Below are positions 1 to 15,495 of a stretch of DNA of 64,000 nt, in pieces. Made by a program: the position numbers and the translations under genes. The notes beneath the pieces were generated by a model that was not told where the DNA came from, did no database searches, and was given only the letters and a program-made list of their open reading frames with translations. Position 1 is the first letter of the stretch; every line of letters begins with the position of its first letter. Origin of the DNA: Carya illinoinensis (Eukaryota > Streptophyta > Magnoliopsida > Fagales > Juglandaceae); NCBI RefSeq assembly GCF_018687715.1, contig NC_056754.1, positions 15,825,001 to 15,889,000 of the forward strand, written 5' to 3'.

Positions 1-2
1 CA

Positions 3-332
3 ATACCTTGGTCGAGGAGCAGAGCAGGATGGAGAGGCTCCGGAAGTGGTGCTACTGAAAGCTCACAAACACTGGATCTTGATTCCGAACATTCTTCCCT
101 TGGTAATTGGTTCTCCATGGATGGCTCGTGCTGGGGTTCTGCAACTTGGCCGGAAGAGAAACTCCCCCTGTGCGATGTACCAGTTTCAGAAGATGAATCT
201 CATGATCAGCACCACAGTAATGCCCACAAACACAGGACTATATCAGACATGTGGGGAGTTGTGATTGTTACGGCTGGATGCGATGGAACAATCAAAACCT
301 TCCACAACTATGGATTGCCCATCAGGTTCTAG
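3..332 (+). CDS. WD40-repeat (WDR44-like) protein, C-terminal exon, partial
   Basis: The frame is open from the left edge of the window and stops with TAG at 330-332, giving 109 residues of a C-terminus. It starts with a Gly/Ser-rich stretch, then a Ser/Asp/His-rich acidic linker. It ends with a segment of the form VVIVTAGCDGTIKTF followed by NYGLPIRF, which reads like the last WD40 blade (V-T-A-G-x-D-G-x-I-K-x-F). Plant WDR44-like transducin proteins have this arrangement, with a disordered Ser-rich insert before a last short blade. The rest of the gene lies left of the window, so its function cannot be read here. The family call rests on one blade and the tail and is moderately sure. The coding sense is supported by the long open frame and the motif. 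Confidence 0.65.
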   Translation: MPWSRSRAGWRGSGSGATESSQTLDLDSEHSSLGNWFSMDGSCWGSATWPEEKLPLCDVPVSEDESHDQHHSNAHKHRTISDMWGVVIVTAGCDGTIKTFHNYGLPIRF

Positions 333-1750
333 CAGTATTAGAAACAATGAAGCTCCTCAAGGCGATGCATATCAAGATGTACATGTATGTCAGTCAGTGT
401 GTGCCCAAGTTCAAGTTTTTTCTTTTTCCTAGACCCCGGGAAAGGAGGATGGATTCAAAGCCTGGATCTCTCCCTTGTGACACCGGACGTGCGAATCATT
501 TAAATCAAATGCCCTTGACAAGTTGGAGTTGTTGATATCTAGCCAATATTTCCCTTCCCCAATGACAATCATTTGACACGATTCGTAAGTTTAGAATTTC
601 ACTTCTGTTCATGTCAACTAGCTTAGATAGTTCGGCGAAGAAGCTAAGGCCATGCAATTTTTCATTTTATTTCAAACTTTTTATTTATGGGACGAATGAT
701 AGTTAATTTATACATGGACACATAAAAGAAATATTAATTGAATTTTTGGTCTTTTCCTTCTTCTGTTGTTGTATGAAGTGAAAAATGTCTTTTAGAAACT
801 GCTGTTTCTGCAAGTGCTTGAACAGATGCTCACAAAATGAGATGTTTCAGTTTCAGAATACTCTGGCAACCGAACTATGACCCCCTGCCTCTTATCAAAA
901 CAACAACAAATTCACATCTTTCCTCCTTTCAACCGCCAAATTCTTCAGCTCTGTCTAAATTTGACTTGAAAATTAATGAACAATTTATGTTTTTTTTATC
1001 GGTACCGGGTGTTCAAAAACAACATCCCGAATTAAAGAACAATTTATGTGGTAGTTTTGAAGTAAAATGACAATAGATTTTTTATTTGGTTATTGTTTTT
1101 GGACAAGCCTTTCATTATTTTATTCTGTCCAATATTTTTTTATTGCTTAGTTTTATTTTCTATTTTTAAGTTTTTTTATATTTCCGGTTTTTTCTATTTT
1201 TAGTATTTTATTCTTTATTTTCGAACAAATATGAATACGAGAACAACAAGAAATAAAATGTTTAATAAAAAAAAAATTTGTTTATAACAATTCGATTTTA
1301 AGATAAATAATAGGATCCCATTATGTATTTAATAAAACATTTAAATATGTAGGTGATTGACGAAATCACAACCGTTAAATCTAGGAAATAAAGATAAAGA
1401 TTTAAATCAATTAAATATATCAAGTAGAATGCTTATATTTTGTAGGCGATCTAAACCACATAAAATCCAAAAGGAAGATATAACGACGTCACGTTCCCTA
1501 GAAAATGACCAAGGATTATATTTGTGCGAGACATTTTACTGAATAATGTCATTTTCCCGAGAAAAATACTAACCTTTAAAAAGAAAACCCAAATATTAAA
1601 AATTAAAAACAAAACAATTATCTTTGGGAGAAATAAAGGGGAAAAATCAAATAGCTCAGCATGAACTGAAGCAGCGCTTGGCGGCAGAACTACAAGCCTA
1701 AAACCATCTTCTTCTTCTTTTTTCCTTTTGGTGAACGGCTTTAGTGTCTG
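333..1750. other. 3' UTR of the WD40 gene and intergenic DNA
   Basis: The first few hundred bases probably hold the 3' UTR and polyadenylation site of the upstream gene. From about 1070 the DNA is AT-rich with T and A runs and no coding signal. A pyrimidine-rich stretch (CTTCTTCTTC and T runs, about 1707-1730) lies just before the UMP kinase start and is probably its 5' UTR. No gene was found here. Confidence 0.5.
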
Positions 1751-5943
<4,193 letters not shown>

Positions 5944-6122
5944 TGTCTCAATCGTCTTAGTTCTAAAGTTTTAAGTTGGGTTGTGAAGTTGAGAATAACT
6001 TATCACTTAACCTTAGTTTTAAGTTACCCCTCCAAAAGCTAATTGGGAGTTTGCGTATGAAGGCTGAAGATGAAGTATGAACTGCAATTTTTTTAGCATC
6101 TACTTGAACCGATAGAGATACT

Positions 6123-6185
<63 letters not shown>

Positions 6186-6468
6186 TATATATGTAAAATG
6201 TTGGACTTCTCTTGAAGCGTCCGTTGAATTTGAACATCTCAAGATTTTGTAGCGATTATACACTTTGATCTGTTCATCTCAAAGTTAATGGCTTGCTCCT
6301 TTCAGTCAACAGCGGCCTACATGTAGACGCGCATCTTGCTTCTTATTGCCATCTCAATATTTCCTTTCGGAGATCCTAGGTTTAAAGGTAACCCAATAGA
6401 TTTCCAAATTGGGTGCGCATACATGTGTGTTGTGTAGTGCGTGTGAGAAACACATCCGTGGATGGAAT
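5944..6468. other. UMP kinase 3' UTR and downstream DNA with a TA microsatellite
   Basis: Sequence after the TGA is the probable 3' UTR. A TA run of about 50 bp lies at 6126-6174. No coding signal was seen. Confidence 0.5.
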
Positions 6469-6672
6469 AGAGTCGTTTGGATTGTGAAATTATTTTATCT
6501 CATTATTACAAATTTTTTAAATTTCTATATAAAATATAATAAATAACTCATTTTTTCTAAATTTTAATTCAATTTTTTTAAATTTTAAAACAATAATAAT
6601 ATTAAAAAATAACATTCTAACAATATTTTATTTAATTTTTATATAAAATTATCTCATCTCACTATCTAAATA
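6469..6672. mobile_element. Family A MITE copy
   Basis: The copy runs from GTCGTTTGGATTGTGAAATT to CATCTCACTATCTAAATAAT. The interior is AT-rich with the family's A/T phrases (AATAATAATATTAAAAAATA, TTCTAACAATATTTTATTTA). The ends are inverted relative to each other, as in the copy at 37241. No clean target duplication was identified. Confidence 0.55.
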
Positions 6673-7284
6673 ATTCACGATACCTACTTTTCATATGTGC
6701 CCATTATTTGGGAGATTATATATTGTTTGAATATGACTTTTTAATGTTAAAAAACAGCTTGGGTGGTCAAAGTCAAAATCTTCCCTTGGCATTCATTCAA
6801 AACTTTGTTATATAAAATGAATTGGAGAGCCAGCATGATGGTGGAAATCTATAATCAAATTCGGTTGGTTTTGAACAGTAATCATAAACATCAATCCTCA
6901 AAAGTTTGACGGCATTTTTGTTGCCTGACTAACCAATGAAAGAAACATTAACGATTATTCTCTTTTTGTCTTTTTCGAAAAACAAAAAAGAATAAAGACA
7001 CAAAAAAGGTGAAAAGTTTGATGCTCTATGGCTTGTCTATGTGTTGTATTTTGGGGGGATAATTTTTAGAAAAATCGTAGGTTGTCCTACAAATACGGTT
7101 GTAAAAAAAGAATTGAAAAATGGTTTAACTGATCAAATTAGTGGGTTCGGTCCGGTTCTTAAGAACTAAAACTGGTTCAGTACCCATTTTTATATTTTAA
7201 AATTAGTTTGACCTAAACCGAATTAGTGAGTCTTCCACGAACATAGCAAAGCATGGTCTATCAAAAACTCCCAACAAGAGTTCA

Positions 7285-7860
7285 GATGACAACCCCCTCT
7301 TCAAGGGGTATTTCCACTCTCTTTTGATGTAGCAGTTAGAACCAATGAAAGCACTATAGCTTCAATTTGCAGATCAGATAAAAGAATTCTCATCTTTGCT
7401 CAAAACTGACTACATCAACAGCACCAATCCAAACGTAGGTGAAGCCTCAGCCGCACTCATGATTATCCAGGAAACAACAAGCAGAATTCTAAGAAGGATC
7501 CTCATAGGAGACTCCAAATTTGTCATAAAAGTAATTTCCAACTCTAAAACAATAGCAAATTGGACTATGTAATCCATCATAAGATACATCAAACACCAGC
7601 TCTAATGTTTTGACGGCTGGAAAGCACAAACGATACATCGATCTCGATCTCAGAATCAGTATGCGCATAATTTAGCAAAATGGACATCTTTCAAACTCTT
7701 ATTTGGAAACATTCCTTTCAACTGGATCTCTCCTAGTGTTTTAAATTTTTATAATAGAAAGGACCCTCCTCTTAATTCGTTCAATTAAAACATACTCTTG
7801 TACCATTAGCTTCTTTATAATATATATGAATGATTGCTTAGAAAAAAAAAAAAAAAAAAA
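7285..7860 (+). pseudogene. LINE RNase H-like fragment with poly(A) tail
   Basis: Broken frames on the plus strand give the C-terminal RNase H-like domain of a plant non-LTR retrotransposon. The visible pieces in order are PLSFDVAVRTNES, then after a frameshift GEASAALMIIQE, GDSKFVIKVISNS, and after more breaks NQYAHNLAKWTSF and IPFNWISPSVLNF. The catalytic-type acidic residues (D in FDVA, E in GEAS, D in GDSK) are present, but frameshifts and stops make it dead. A run of about 20 A at 7841-7860 ends the copy, as expected of a reverse-transcribed insertion. It is 5'-truncated: no reverse transcriptase domain was found upstream. Confidence 0.65.
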
Positions 7861-9348
7861 TCCTCAAATCCCCCAATTCAACCCCATTTGAAACCCTAAA
7901 ACCTCTTTTTGCAATCTATCCAGTCCCGAACCGATGATTTTGGTGCCTCGGAGGCTCTATCATTCTCAGCCCATTTGATATCCACTGGACGAGGGAGGCG
8001 AGAGGTAGCTTTGTTTATGCCAAAAATGGAGCTCGTACCGTACAGAAATGGTGCTTGGTTTCTGCCGGAAATGAAGGTCGAAGGCGCAGGATGATGTTTT
8101 CAGTTTTAGGATTTCAGAAATGCATTTCAAATGGGGATGGAATCAATGGTTTGGTTCGGGACGTGTTTTCACTTTTCACCTTTATTTATTTATTTTTTTA
8201 AAATAATGACTGATGTGGCAAGGCCATATCACTGGGGCGAACCCAGGAGGGACATTTGGGGGCACCATAGCAACGTCCTAATTTTTAAGTTACTTTGATC
8301 CTTCTTTTGACCAAAAATTTGGTTCTTTCTTTTTGTATCCATCTTCAATCCCACCTGAATGAGAAGATGAGAGCCGGCCAATCTCTGTCCCTCTAAATTG
8401 TGCACACATGGTTTGGGTCACCCTGCGAGATTCCAGCAAAATGGTAGCCCTGCTAGTGAACAGTGGACAGAGTCCGCATTTGGCATATAAATCAAGGATC
8501 CACCACTCAATATAAGCTGGATTTTGGAACAGAGTCCTCTTCTTACATTTCCCTTCATCCCCCCAATCTCTTTCTTTTCTTTTAATTAAATTGGAAGAAG
8601 GGATGCCTTGTTTTTCTCTCAACAAACTTCAGAGACTTATCGTGTTGTTTGACAAATAAAAAATGCTTGTCATTTCTATCTGGAATTCTCGTACTAAAAG
8701 AGAAACCCAAGTTAATGATTGCTTTAATAAGGAACGACACTAATCGATCGGATATAACAAACAATAACAAAAGAAAGACTATAAAACATTTTTGTATCAT
8801 CCTCTCACAATTCAGATCCGAAATGCTAAATAATGCAGAACACTCTTGCCTACATTTCTCGTGGTTCAGCAGAGGCTCTAAGATTGTAATCCAAAATGTT
8901 ATGTACCCTATTTGGCATATCACAAACATTATAGAAATAAAAGAGTGAAAAAAGTGCAAACTTTTCGGTCGGCACCAGAAAAATGAGTGCTACAGATTAC
9001 AAGAAATTCAAGTGCATGACCTATTAATTATTAAATACAGCCTCAACAATCTCATTTAATTATTAACCCAAGAACAACAAAACTACCCAAAAAAAGGAGA
9101 GAGAACAGACCGTCCCCAAAAATTACATAATTGGATTCATACCCAATTAGAATACAAGCCTAGTGGTATAAACATTTTTCTGATTATATTAATGAGGAGA
9201 AAAAAAAAACAAATAGTTATGTTGGAAAATTTTGATTCCACCAAAAGTCAGTCAATGCAAAATAGTTTACCACTTTGGAATGTGGAAATTTGCAGGCGTT
9301 TTCGTGGTTTTTCTTCCTTCCAAAGCACGGCGGCACAGAGCTTAAGCC
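7861..9348. other. Gene-free DNA downstream of the VQ gene
   Basis: No protein family was recognised. Short open frames occur on both strands (the longest about 125 codons on the minus strand, 8582-8959), but they overlap each other and show no domain. The right end is the probable 3' UTR of the minus-strand VQ gene. Confidence 0.45.
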
Positions 9349-10002
9349 TTAAAAGTCCAAAAAATTGTTGAATAAGTCCATCGAAGAAGGAGATGGAGAA
9401 ATCAAAGGAGCTGAAAACAACCCCGAAGGACTCGCCGTGAACCCATTATGCCAAAACGGACTCAGATCGTGGAACGGAGGAAAGCTGTGCGGTTCATTTC
9501 CTGGAGAGAAAAAACCATCGGGAATTGGAGCCAAAGTAGCCGGCGCAGGAGATAATATCCCCGGATGAGCCTGACCCAGTTCTACTACTCCCTCTCCTTC
9601 CACCATACCCATAACCGCGGCAGCGTTGCCGGCCCTGTCTCTCTCTCTATCCGACGGGCTGGTTTTCTCGATGGAGGCGATCCTCGCAGCGGGAGAGAGG
9701 TCTCCGGCGCCGGACGGAGATATAGATGAAGAAGACGGGCCGGTGAGGCGCTGGACGATGGACATGAAGTCTGAGACGGTGGCGTGGATGACCTTGGGAG
9801 AGACGGCGTAGATAATCACAGGCTGCTGCGGTAGTTGCTGTTGTTGTTGGGCATGGGGCGGAGCTCTGGGCGGCGGGTGTGGGGGAGGCTTCTTGATCTT
9901 GTGGGAGTCTTTGCTGACTTTGAGAGGAGGAGGTCGGGGGCCTTGGAGCTGGAGCTCTTTCTTGGGCGTCTGCGGCGGCTGTCTTGGGTCCGGCTGGTTC
10001 AT
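9349..10002 (-). CDS. MKS1: VQ-motif protein, MKS1 type
   Basis: Single-exon gene of 217 aa, close to the Arabidopsis MKS1 length. The start at 10002 was chosen because family similarity begins at MNQPDP; the frame stays open for 106 codons further upstream without recognisable protein. In order: LQLQGPRPPPLKVSKDSHKI (residues 17-36), a Pro/His and Gln-rich spacer, PVIIYAVSPKVIH (61-73), the VQ motif FMSIVQRLTG (79-88), several Ser-Pro sites, and a C-terminal DLFNNFLDF. MKS1 is a nuclear substrate of MAP kinase 4 and binds WRKY25/33 through the VQ segment, linking MAPK signalling to salicylate and defence gene expression. The Ser-Pro sites fit phosphorylation by a MAP kinase. The related VQ proteins of the same subgroup are the main alternative. 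Confidence 0.9.
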   Translation of the reverse strand: MNQPDPRQPPQTPKKELQLQGPRPPPLKVSKDSHKIKKPPPHPPPRAPPHAQQQQQLPQQPVIIYAVSPKVIHATVSDFMSIVQRLTGPSSSSISPSGAGDLSPAARIASIEKTSPSDRERDRAGNAAAVMGMVEGEGVVELGQAHPGILSPAPATLAPIPDGFFSPGNEPHSFPPFHDLSPFWHNGFTASPSGLFSAPLISPSPSSMDLFNNFLDF

Positions 10003-10690
10003 CTTCTTCGCCGGCTGATTTGAGCGGATCGTGAAGATGGAAAGATCAAAAAAGGGGTATGAAGGTGAGAGAGGTTTCTTCGGTCTTGCAGATGGAGACG
10101 AAAGGAAGAGGAAAGGAGCAAAACTTGCAACTTGACGCTGCTTATTGAATATGAAAATAAAATTCAATATTGGACAATCCGGAATAGGACAAATGATTGT
10201 TTGTGGACTCTCAGCAACTTCCGTTGACCTCAGAAAAACAAAAATACAAATATAAAAGAAAAAACGTGTTTGGAAAATTATTGTGATGTGGATCAATGAA
10301 GCAGGCAAGGAACTTAACAAGGACTGACCATATTAAAGATATGTTATAAAAATAATTTTTATTATATAATATAAAACATCTAATTATAAACTGACATCAT
10401 GGAAATTACAAAATGTATAATTTTACTTATAAATAATTTATAAGATTTCTTTTATCAATTTTTTTTAATTTAAATTTTATGATTTTTAATCTATTAATAA
10501 CTAACACGAGAAAAAATTTAATTAAATTTTTTTTTAAATACAATTAATATTTTTCTTACAAAATTTGGTTCCACTACCAAATGTCTGGAGGCCGTGTTTC
10601 CATGGATCTCACTTATGTTTAGAGTTTGCTTCTTAAGTTCCGCAAATATATTTTCCAAAATTGTGGAAATGCCGTATTAAACAAACATTT
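10003..10690. other. VQ gene 5' region and AT-rich intergenic DNA
   Basis: The first about 150 bp are the probable 5' UTR and promoter of the minus-strand VQ gene. From 10330 on the DNA is AT-rich and non-coding. No TATA box was placed with confidence. Confidence 0.4.
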
Positions 10691-10713
10691 TTAAAGAGTA
10701 TGTACAATGTGGT

Positions 10714-11155
10714 GGAACCAAAGTACGCCATCAAGGAAAAATATTATAATTGTGCATCTAATTTTATCTGCTCAGCTTGGACCCACCTACTTACTTGTAT
10801 TGCCTTATTGAGGCTAAATCGATTGTACCAAGTATCCCATTGGATGTAAATCATTTTTAGGCATTATGGAATTATGAAAATTTTTCTTTAAATTACGTAA
10901 CGTGTGCTTGTAAAAAATGCATTGTCGAGGATCTATGCACTTCTAAATTAGTTGGGATATTAATTCGAGATACTTGTGTCAATAACAAATATATCAAGTA
11001 ATTTTAATGTTTAGAACATTTAATCATATAATTCATGTCAAAATTAGTGTCAATTCGTTAAAATACGTCGACGTGAGAGACAATAATGTATTCTGTTACA
11101 AATATCAACTATCCATATATGCTTAACCATTACAAACTATATGGTCACGACTAAT
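10714..11155. repeat. Left copy of a dispersed ~440 bp direct repeat
   Basis: Runs from GGAACCAAAG to GGTCACGACTAAT and matches 13841-14255 over its whole length, with small indels. Shared phrases include AATATTATAATTGTGCATCT, GAGGATCTATGCACTTCT and AGTGTCAATTCGTTAA. The unit is non-coding and its class is unknown. Confidence 0.75.
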
Positions 11156-13680
11156 CCCCCACACCCAAGGGGGCCTAAAAAGCTGGATCCAGGCCCATAG
11201 AGCCTCTTAGCGATCTAATTGGGACCCACAACTAGCATAAGGCGAGCATATGGATCTCGGTCAGGAGGAGACATTACGCAAAGAGCACAAAGGGCCAAAC
11301 CAGCTAAGGGGAAGTGAGCATACCAGAAGGAAGGGATTGGACTCCATAGCAATACTAAGAGACCACATAGCATTAAATGAACTCACCAAGAAATCACGTC
11401 GTATTAATTACTTCACCCATATGGTCGCACTGCATTTAAAAGAAGCATGGTAGAGGGGACTCCGAGAAGCAATCCCTCCACCCAGGCTCCAGGGTATGAC
11501 CCTCTAACCTTAGGGTTTGGGCATAAAAGGATTCTCAACCGTCAGGTAAAAGGATCGAGTTCTGAACTAAGAATTTTCTTGTTGTATTCTCGCTTTCCCA
11601 GGCCGTCAGAAATTTCCTTCGCTTGCCACGCCTGAGTGAGAAGCCTTACTCCATCCCAATCAGGGAAATGAAATGGGATGTAATGATAGAATATGGAGTA
11701 CACGAAAAGTCCTAAGATAGGGAAAGGCATTGAGTGGGGTGGCCACAAAACTCAACTTGCACCACCTTCACAACACACTTCATAACGACAAGGGGCAATG
11801 CATCCTCCAATAAGGTTTCCTCAAAAAGTCATAAAGGACCACCAAGCGCCCACTTCAACACAAGTCTACAGTAGACCACCGTGTGAAGAGCTTGACCCGA
11901 AGTCAGAAGGGTCATCAGAGTTGGGGTTGGTCAAAAGGAACCCAACACAAAGAGAAGGAAAGAGTTATAACGCTTGAAGAGCAGAAAAGTGAGAGTTGAT
12001 GGCAAATGGCAAGGCAAACATGGACTATATATAGGCAAAGTGAGATGGTTCATTCTCCAAGATTTGAGGAACATATGCATCCCATAGCCCCACCAAATCC
12101 AACATGAATCTTGTGAACAACTTAGCATGAATCCAATGAGACGCACAACGAACACTATCCAATGCCATCAATGCGAAGAAGTTTAATGGGTAGGCATTAA
12201 TAGCCAACTGCCTAAGATCCTTGGAGATTGGTGAACGGCATATCGACTACTGAACCAGTTTCATTGGAAAACTTGAAACCACGGTGTGGTAAGGAAACAG
12301 AAGGAGCGATAAATGAAATGTTACCCTTAAGAAGGCATCCCCATGCGACGATGTGTGCTAGGCGAAGCAAGCAACCCTTGCTAGACATGAAGTGAAAAGA
12401 GAAGAAGCCAGAGAGACAGAGGGTCGATCAGGACATAAAGCAGATGCAAGAACATACGAAAAAGGAACCAAATATATGTGCAAAGTACAGTGGTACATTG
12501 GGGATCGTGTTTTATATAGACAAGGAGCCAAGTGCAAAAGAGCTACATCACACAAAAAAAAAAAAAATTGATGACGACAAGCAGGATCAGTTGTGGGGGG
12601 CATCGAGGTCCCTCTCAGGGTCAGTATGGCCCGCCTCGAGAGGACCTGAATCCTGCCCATGCTTAGCAGGGTCAGTCCTAGTCCCCTCAAAGCTGTCTCC
12701 CTTTTAGGTTAGCACCTGTATCGTCCCCGGGAGGATGGTTTGGAGGATCGTCATCCTCAAGCAGAAATACGTCTAGAATCATCGCCCGCCCAATCATGCC
12801 CGCATGATTAAGAGCAGTTGCATTAGGCTCGAGATCTTTAAGATCAATGGCCCGCAAGTGCCCCTCCAACGCCTTTGAACTTTCTTGAGGATTCAGGATG
12901 AAGTAGTCACGCATCGTCTTGAGGCCTTCGAGATACCCGTGGGACCACGCATTGTCCCGAATGTAGAGGGCCCTCCCTAGCAACCTCTTGCACTTGCGAC
13001 AGGTTGCTTCGCAGATCCCGAATAACCACGTCCTGAGTGGTTATTCACTTTTGGGTTGCTCCCAATTCGATCAGCACCTCCTTCTCCCTAATTCTGGCCG
13101 TAGACATCAAGGCTCCTCGGTCCTTTGCAATGGGCAACAAAGTTGAGCGCTCTTCCTCCATCATCTTGAGCCGCTGAGTGTCAAAATCTCAGCGGCTCTA
13201 AGTTTTCATGACCATGGAGAGTTGTCATGACCATGGACCGAAGCTCTAAGTTTTCCCTTCTAACCACCTCTCGATTGCTTATAATGTGCTCAGCCAACCA
13301 TTCGACTCTCTGCAGAGTCCGCAATTGGGAAAGTGAGGATAAAAGTGAAAGAGATAAAATGTAGTTAAGAAAATATATGGAACAAGAAAAGACCTCAGAA
13401 AGAAGTTTCCGCAACTACCTAGAAGCCTGCTATAGGGCCTTCACCTACCAAGTTTGGCCCTCAAGAAGGGGAGAGGTAGGGATGGCCCCGCCCGAATCTC
13501 CCTAGAGAGGCGATTTCACCTTAGCCCCCCTAGCGTCACCTGAATCCACCTCGTCCAGCCTACAGTTGGAAGAAGAAGGAGCACCCTTGGTCGCCAACGG
13601 AAAGCAGCCGCATTGTACAAAGTGTCAGACAAACATAGCCTACCCATATATCCAATAGTAGCAACCCAATGCTCTTAAAG
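11156..13680 (-). pseudogene. Decayed retroelement with coiled-coil protein remnant
   Basis: This less AT-rich block lies between two copies of a direct repeat. On the minus strand, 13414 down to 12687 gives a broken protein. A Leu-rich coiled-coil part (VEWLAEHIISNREVVRREN) is followed, after a stop and a frameshift, by GRALYIRDNAWSHGYLEG and an acidic tail. Plant proteins carrying a gypsy-type 'putative transposase' domain end in this way, with a coiled coil and a short W-x-x-G-Y tail, but the N-terminal domain was not found. The plus-strand text around 11430-11640 (GCATTTAAAAGAAGC, GCATAAAAGG) resembles LTR promoter sequence. I read the block as a decayed LTR-element fragment; the family name is uncertain. 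Confidence 0.45.
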
Positions 13681-13840
13681 ACACTAATTTTTATTTTTTA
13701 TTTTTCTTTTCCTTAGCCCTTATGTTATCGAATTCATTTGTGGGACCCTTTTAGTTTTTTCCTATTGCACCGATTCCAAAGTTAATGTCAAAGTAATGAG
13801 ACCTTTATTCTTAACTTAGAGTAATTATCTACAAGGGGCT

Positions 13841-14255
13841 GGAACCAAAGTTCTCCTTAAAAGGAAAAATATTATAATTGTGCATCTATTTTTATCTGCT
13901 AAGCTTGGACCACCTAAATATTTACCAATTATCCCATTCGATGTAAATAATTTTTAGGCATCATTCAATTATGAAAAGTTTTCTTTAAATTAATCAATTT
14001 GTGCTCGCAAAAAACTCATTATCGAGGATCTATGCACTTCTTAATTAGTTAGGACACTATTTTTAGATATCCAGTATCAATAAAAAAAAAAAATCAAGTA
14101 ATTTTTATATTCATAACATTTAATCATATCATTTGTGTCAAAATTAGTGTCAATTCGTTAAGATACGTGGACTTGGGAGACAACGGTTTATTTTATTACA
14201 AATATCAACTAGCCATTTATGATTAACCTTTGCAAACTATATGGTCACAACTAAT
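13841..14255. repeat. Right copy of the ~440 bp direct repeat
   Basis: Matches 10714-11155 in the same orientation, from GGAACCAAAG to GGTCACAACTAAT. Differences are scattered substitutions and short indels, so the duplication is not recent. Confidence 0.75.
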
Positions 14256-14299
14256 TTTTGAATTATGATAGTTTGATCTATGATGATAAGCAGTGGTGG

Positions 14300-14590
14300 A
14301 ACCACCTTATAGGACATTTTTAACCAAAAACCCTTATGTACTCTCCAGAATTTCTTAAAATTTGTATATACTTAAAAATCACTTGTTAGTTTTTATTGAG
14401 AATAAAGTTGTTATATTATTTTTATACTTAATGATTAAGGAAGTGACTAATATATTTGTATTTTTTTTATATTTTAAAATTATTTATAAATGTTTAAAAA
14501 ATGTTGAAAAGAAAAAATAAAAAAAATAAAAAAGTACAATTTGCACTAGAGAGCACACCTAGTGGTCAAACTTGGGCGGATTAGTAGCAC
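14300..14590. mobile_element. Family B AT-rich MITE copy
   Basis: AT-rich unit with the phrases TAATGATTAAGGAAGTGACT and AAAATTATTTATAAATGTTT, ending near CTAGTGGTCAAAC. It shares its plan with copies at 14868, 15268 and 27739. End points are approximate. Confidence 0.4.
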
Positions 14591-14867
14591 TACCCTTACA
14601 AAAATAAGTAGTGCTATATCCATTGAGTCACCGAGGAGATAGCACGAGCAACGTCCCGAGAAGAATAATTTTCTTTTTTAATTTTTTTAATTTTTTTCAT
14701 TCATTTTTTAATATTCTTAAATATTTTTTTAAAAATGAAAAAAAATTTACAATATCACTAAAAAAAACTTCATTAATCACTAAGTAAAAAAGAAGAAGAA
14801 GAGAATCAAGATACACATTTGGTGGGTTTAGTATTTCTCTACAAAAATTGATAATGAATGAAGGAAA

Positions 14868-15085
14868 ATACTAGTGGAGCCCCTCAAACTTACCTTTCAT
14901 GTATTTTAATTTTTTTATTTTTATTTAATAGTTAAGAAAGTGATTATTAGTGAAATTGTATATTTTTTTTTATTTTTTTAATGATTAAGAATGTTAAAAA
15001 ATATTTATAAAAAATAATAAAAAATCTTCATATTTGTACTAGCGGTATATCTAGCAATAAGAGCTTGGGGGCTTAATGGCACCAC
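14868..15085. mobile_element. Family B AT-rich MITE copy
   Basis: Starts near AAATACTAGTGGAGCCCC and ends near GTACTAGCGGTATATCTAGC. The interior has TTAAGAAAGTGATTATTAGT and TTAAAAAATATTTATAAAAA. Inverted CTAG-containing ends suggest a DNA transposon derivative. Confidence 0.4.
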
Positions 15086-15267
15086 ACAATGAATAAATAT
15101 TATTCCATGAAAGACTATTATAAAAAATTAAAAGAGATAATTAGTATGTTTTTTAAAATTTTATATTAACATGTATATGAAAAAAAATTATATATATATT
15201 TTGGAAATAAAAACTCTCTAAATTTGATGATTTTATTTAGCTGAAAGTTTTATATATAATTAGGAAA

Positions 15268-15495
15268 ATGTTTGTATGCTTTCTCCTTGTGCCTTTTCAA
15301 AGTGACCGCTAGTCACAAAATTTTTTATTTAATTTTTTTTACTTAGTAATTAAGGAAATAATTTTAAATATATTGATATTTTTTTTTAATTTTTTAAAAA
15401 AATATTTAAATATATTAAAAAAATCTAAAAAGAAAAAAAAAATATCAAAATAAACGTTGGACCCTAAGAGACAGAATAGCACCGCTGGCATAATT
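15268..15495. mobile_element. Family B AT-rich MITE copy
   Basis: Contains GTGACCGCTAGTCACAAAAT, then AATTAAGGAAATAATTTTAA and TTAAATATATTAAAAAAATC, and ends near ATAGCACCGCTGGCATA. It is the third tandemly placed copy of the same plan in 1.2 kb. Confidence 0.4.

Noticed and set aside
8582..8959. 125-codon minus-strand frame
   Set aside because: It overlaps a 99-codon frame on the other strand, has no recognised domain and is rich in Phe/Ile/Leu, as expected from AT-rich non-coding DNA.
10003..10320. In-frame 106-codon N-terminal extension of the VQ protein
   Set aside because: The added part is low-complexity and hydrophobic with no family similarity, while MKS1-like sequence begins exactly at the Met at 10002. 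I treat it as 5' UTR and promoter.
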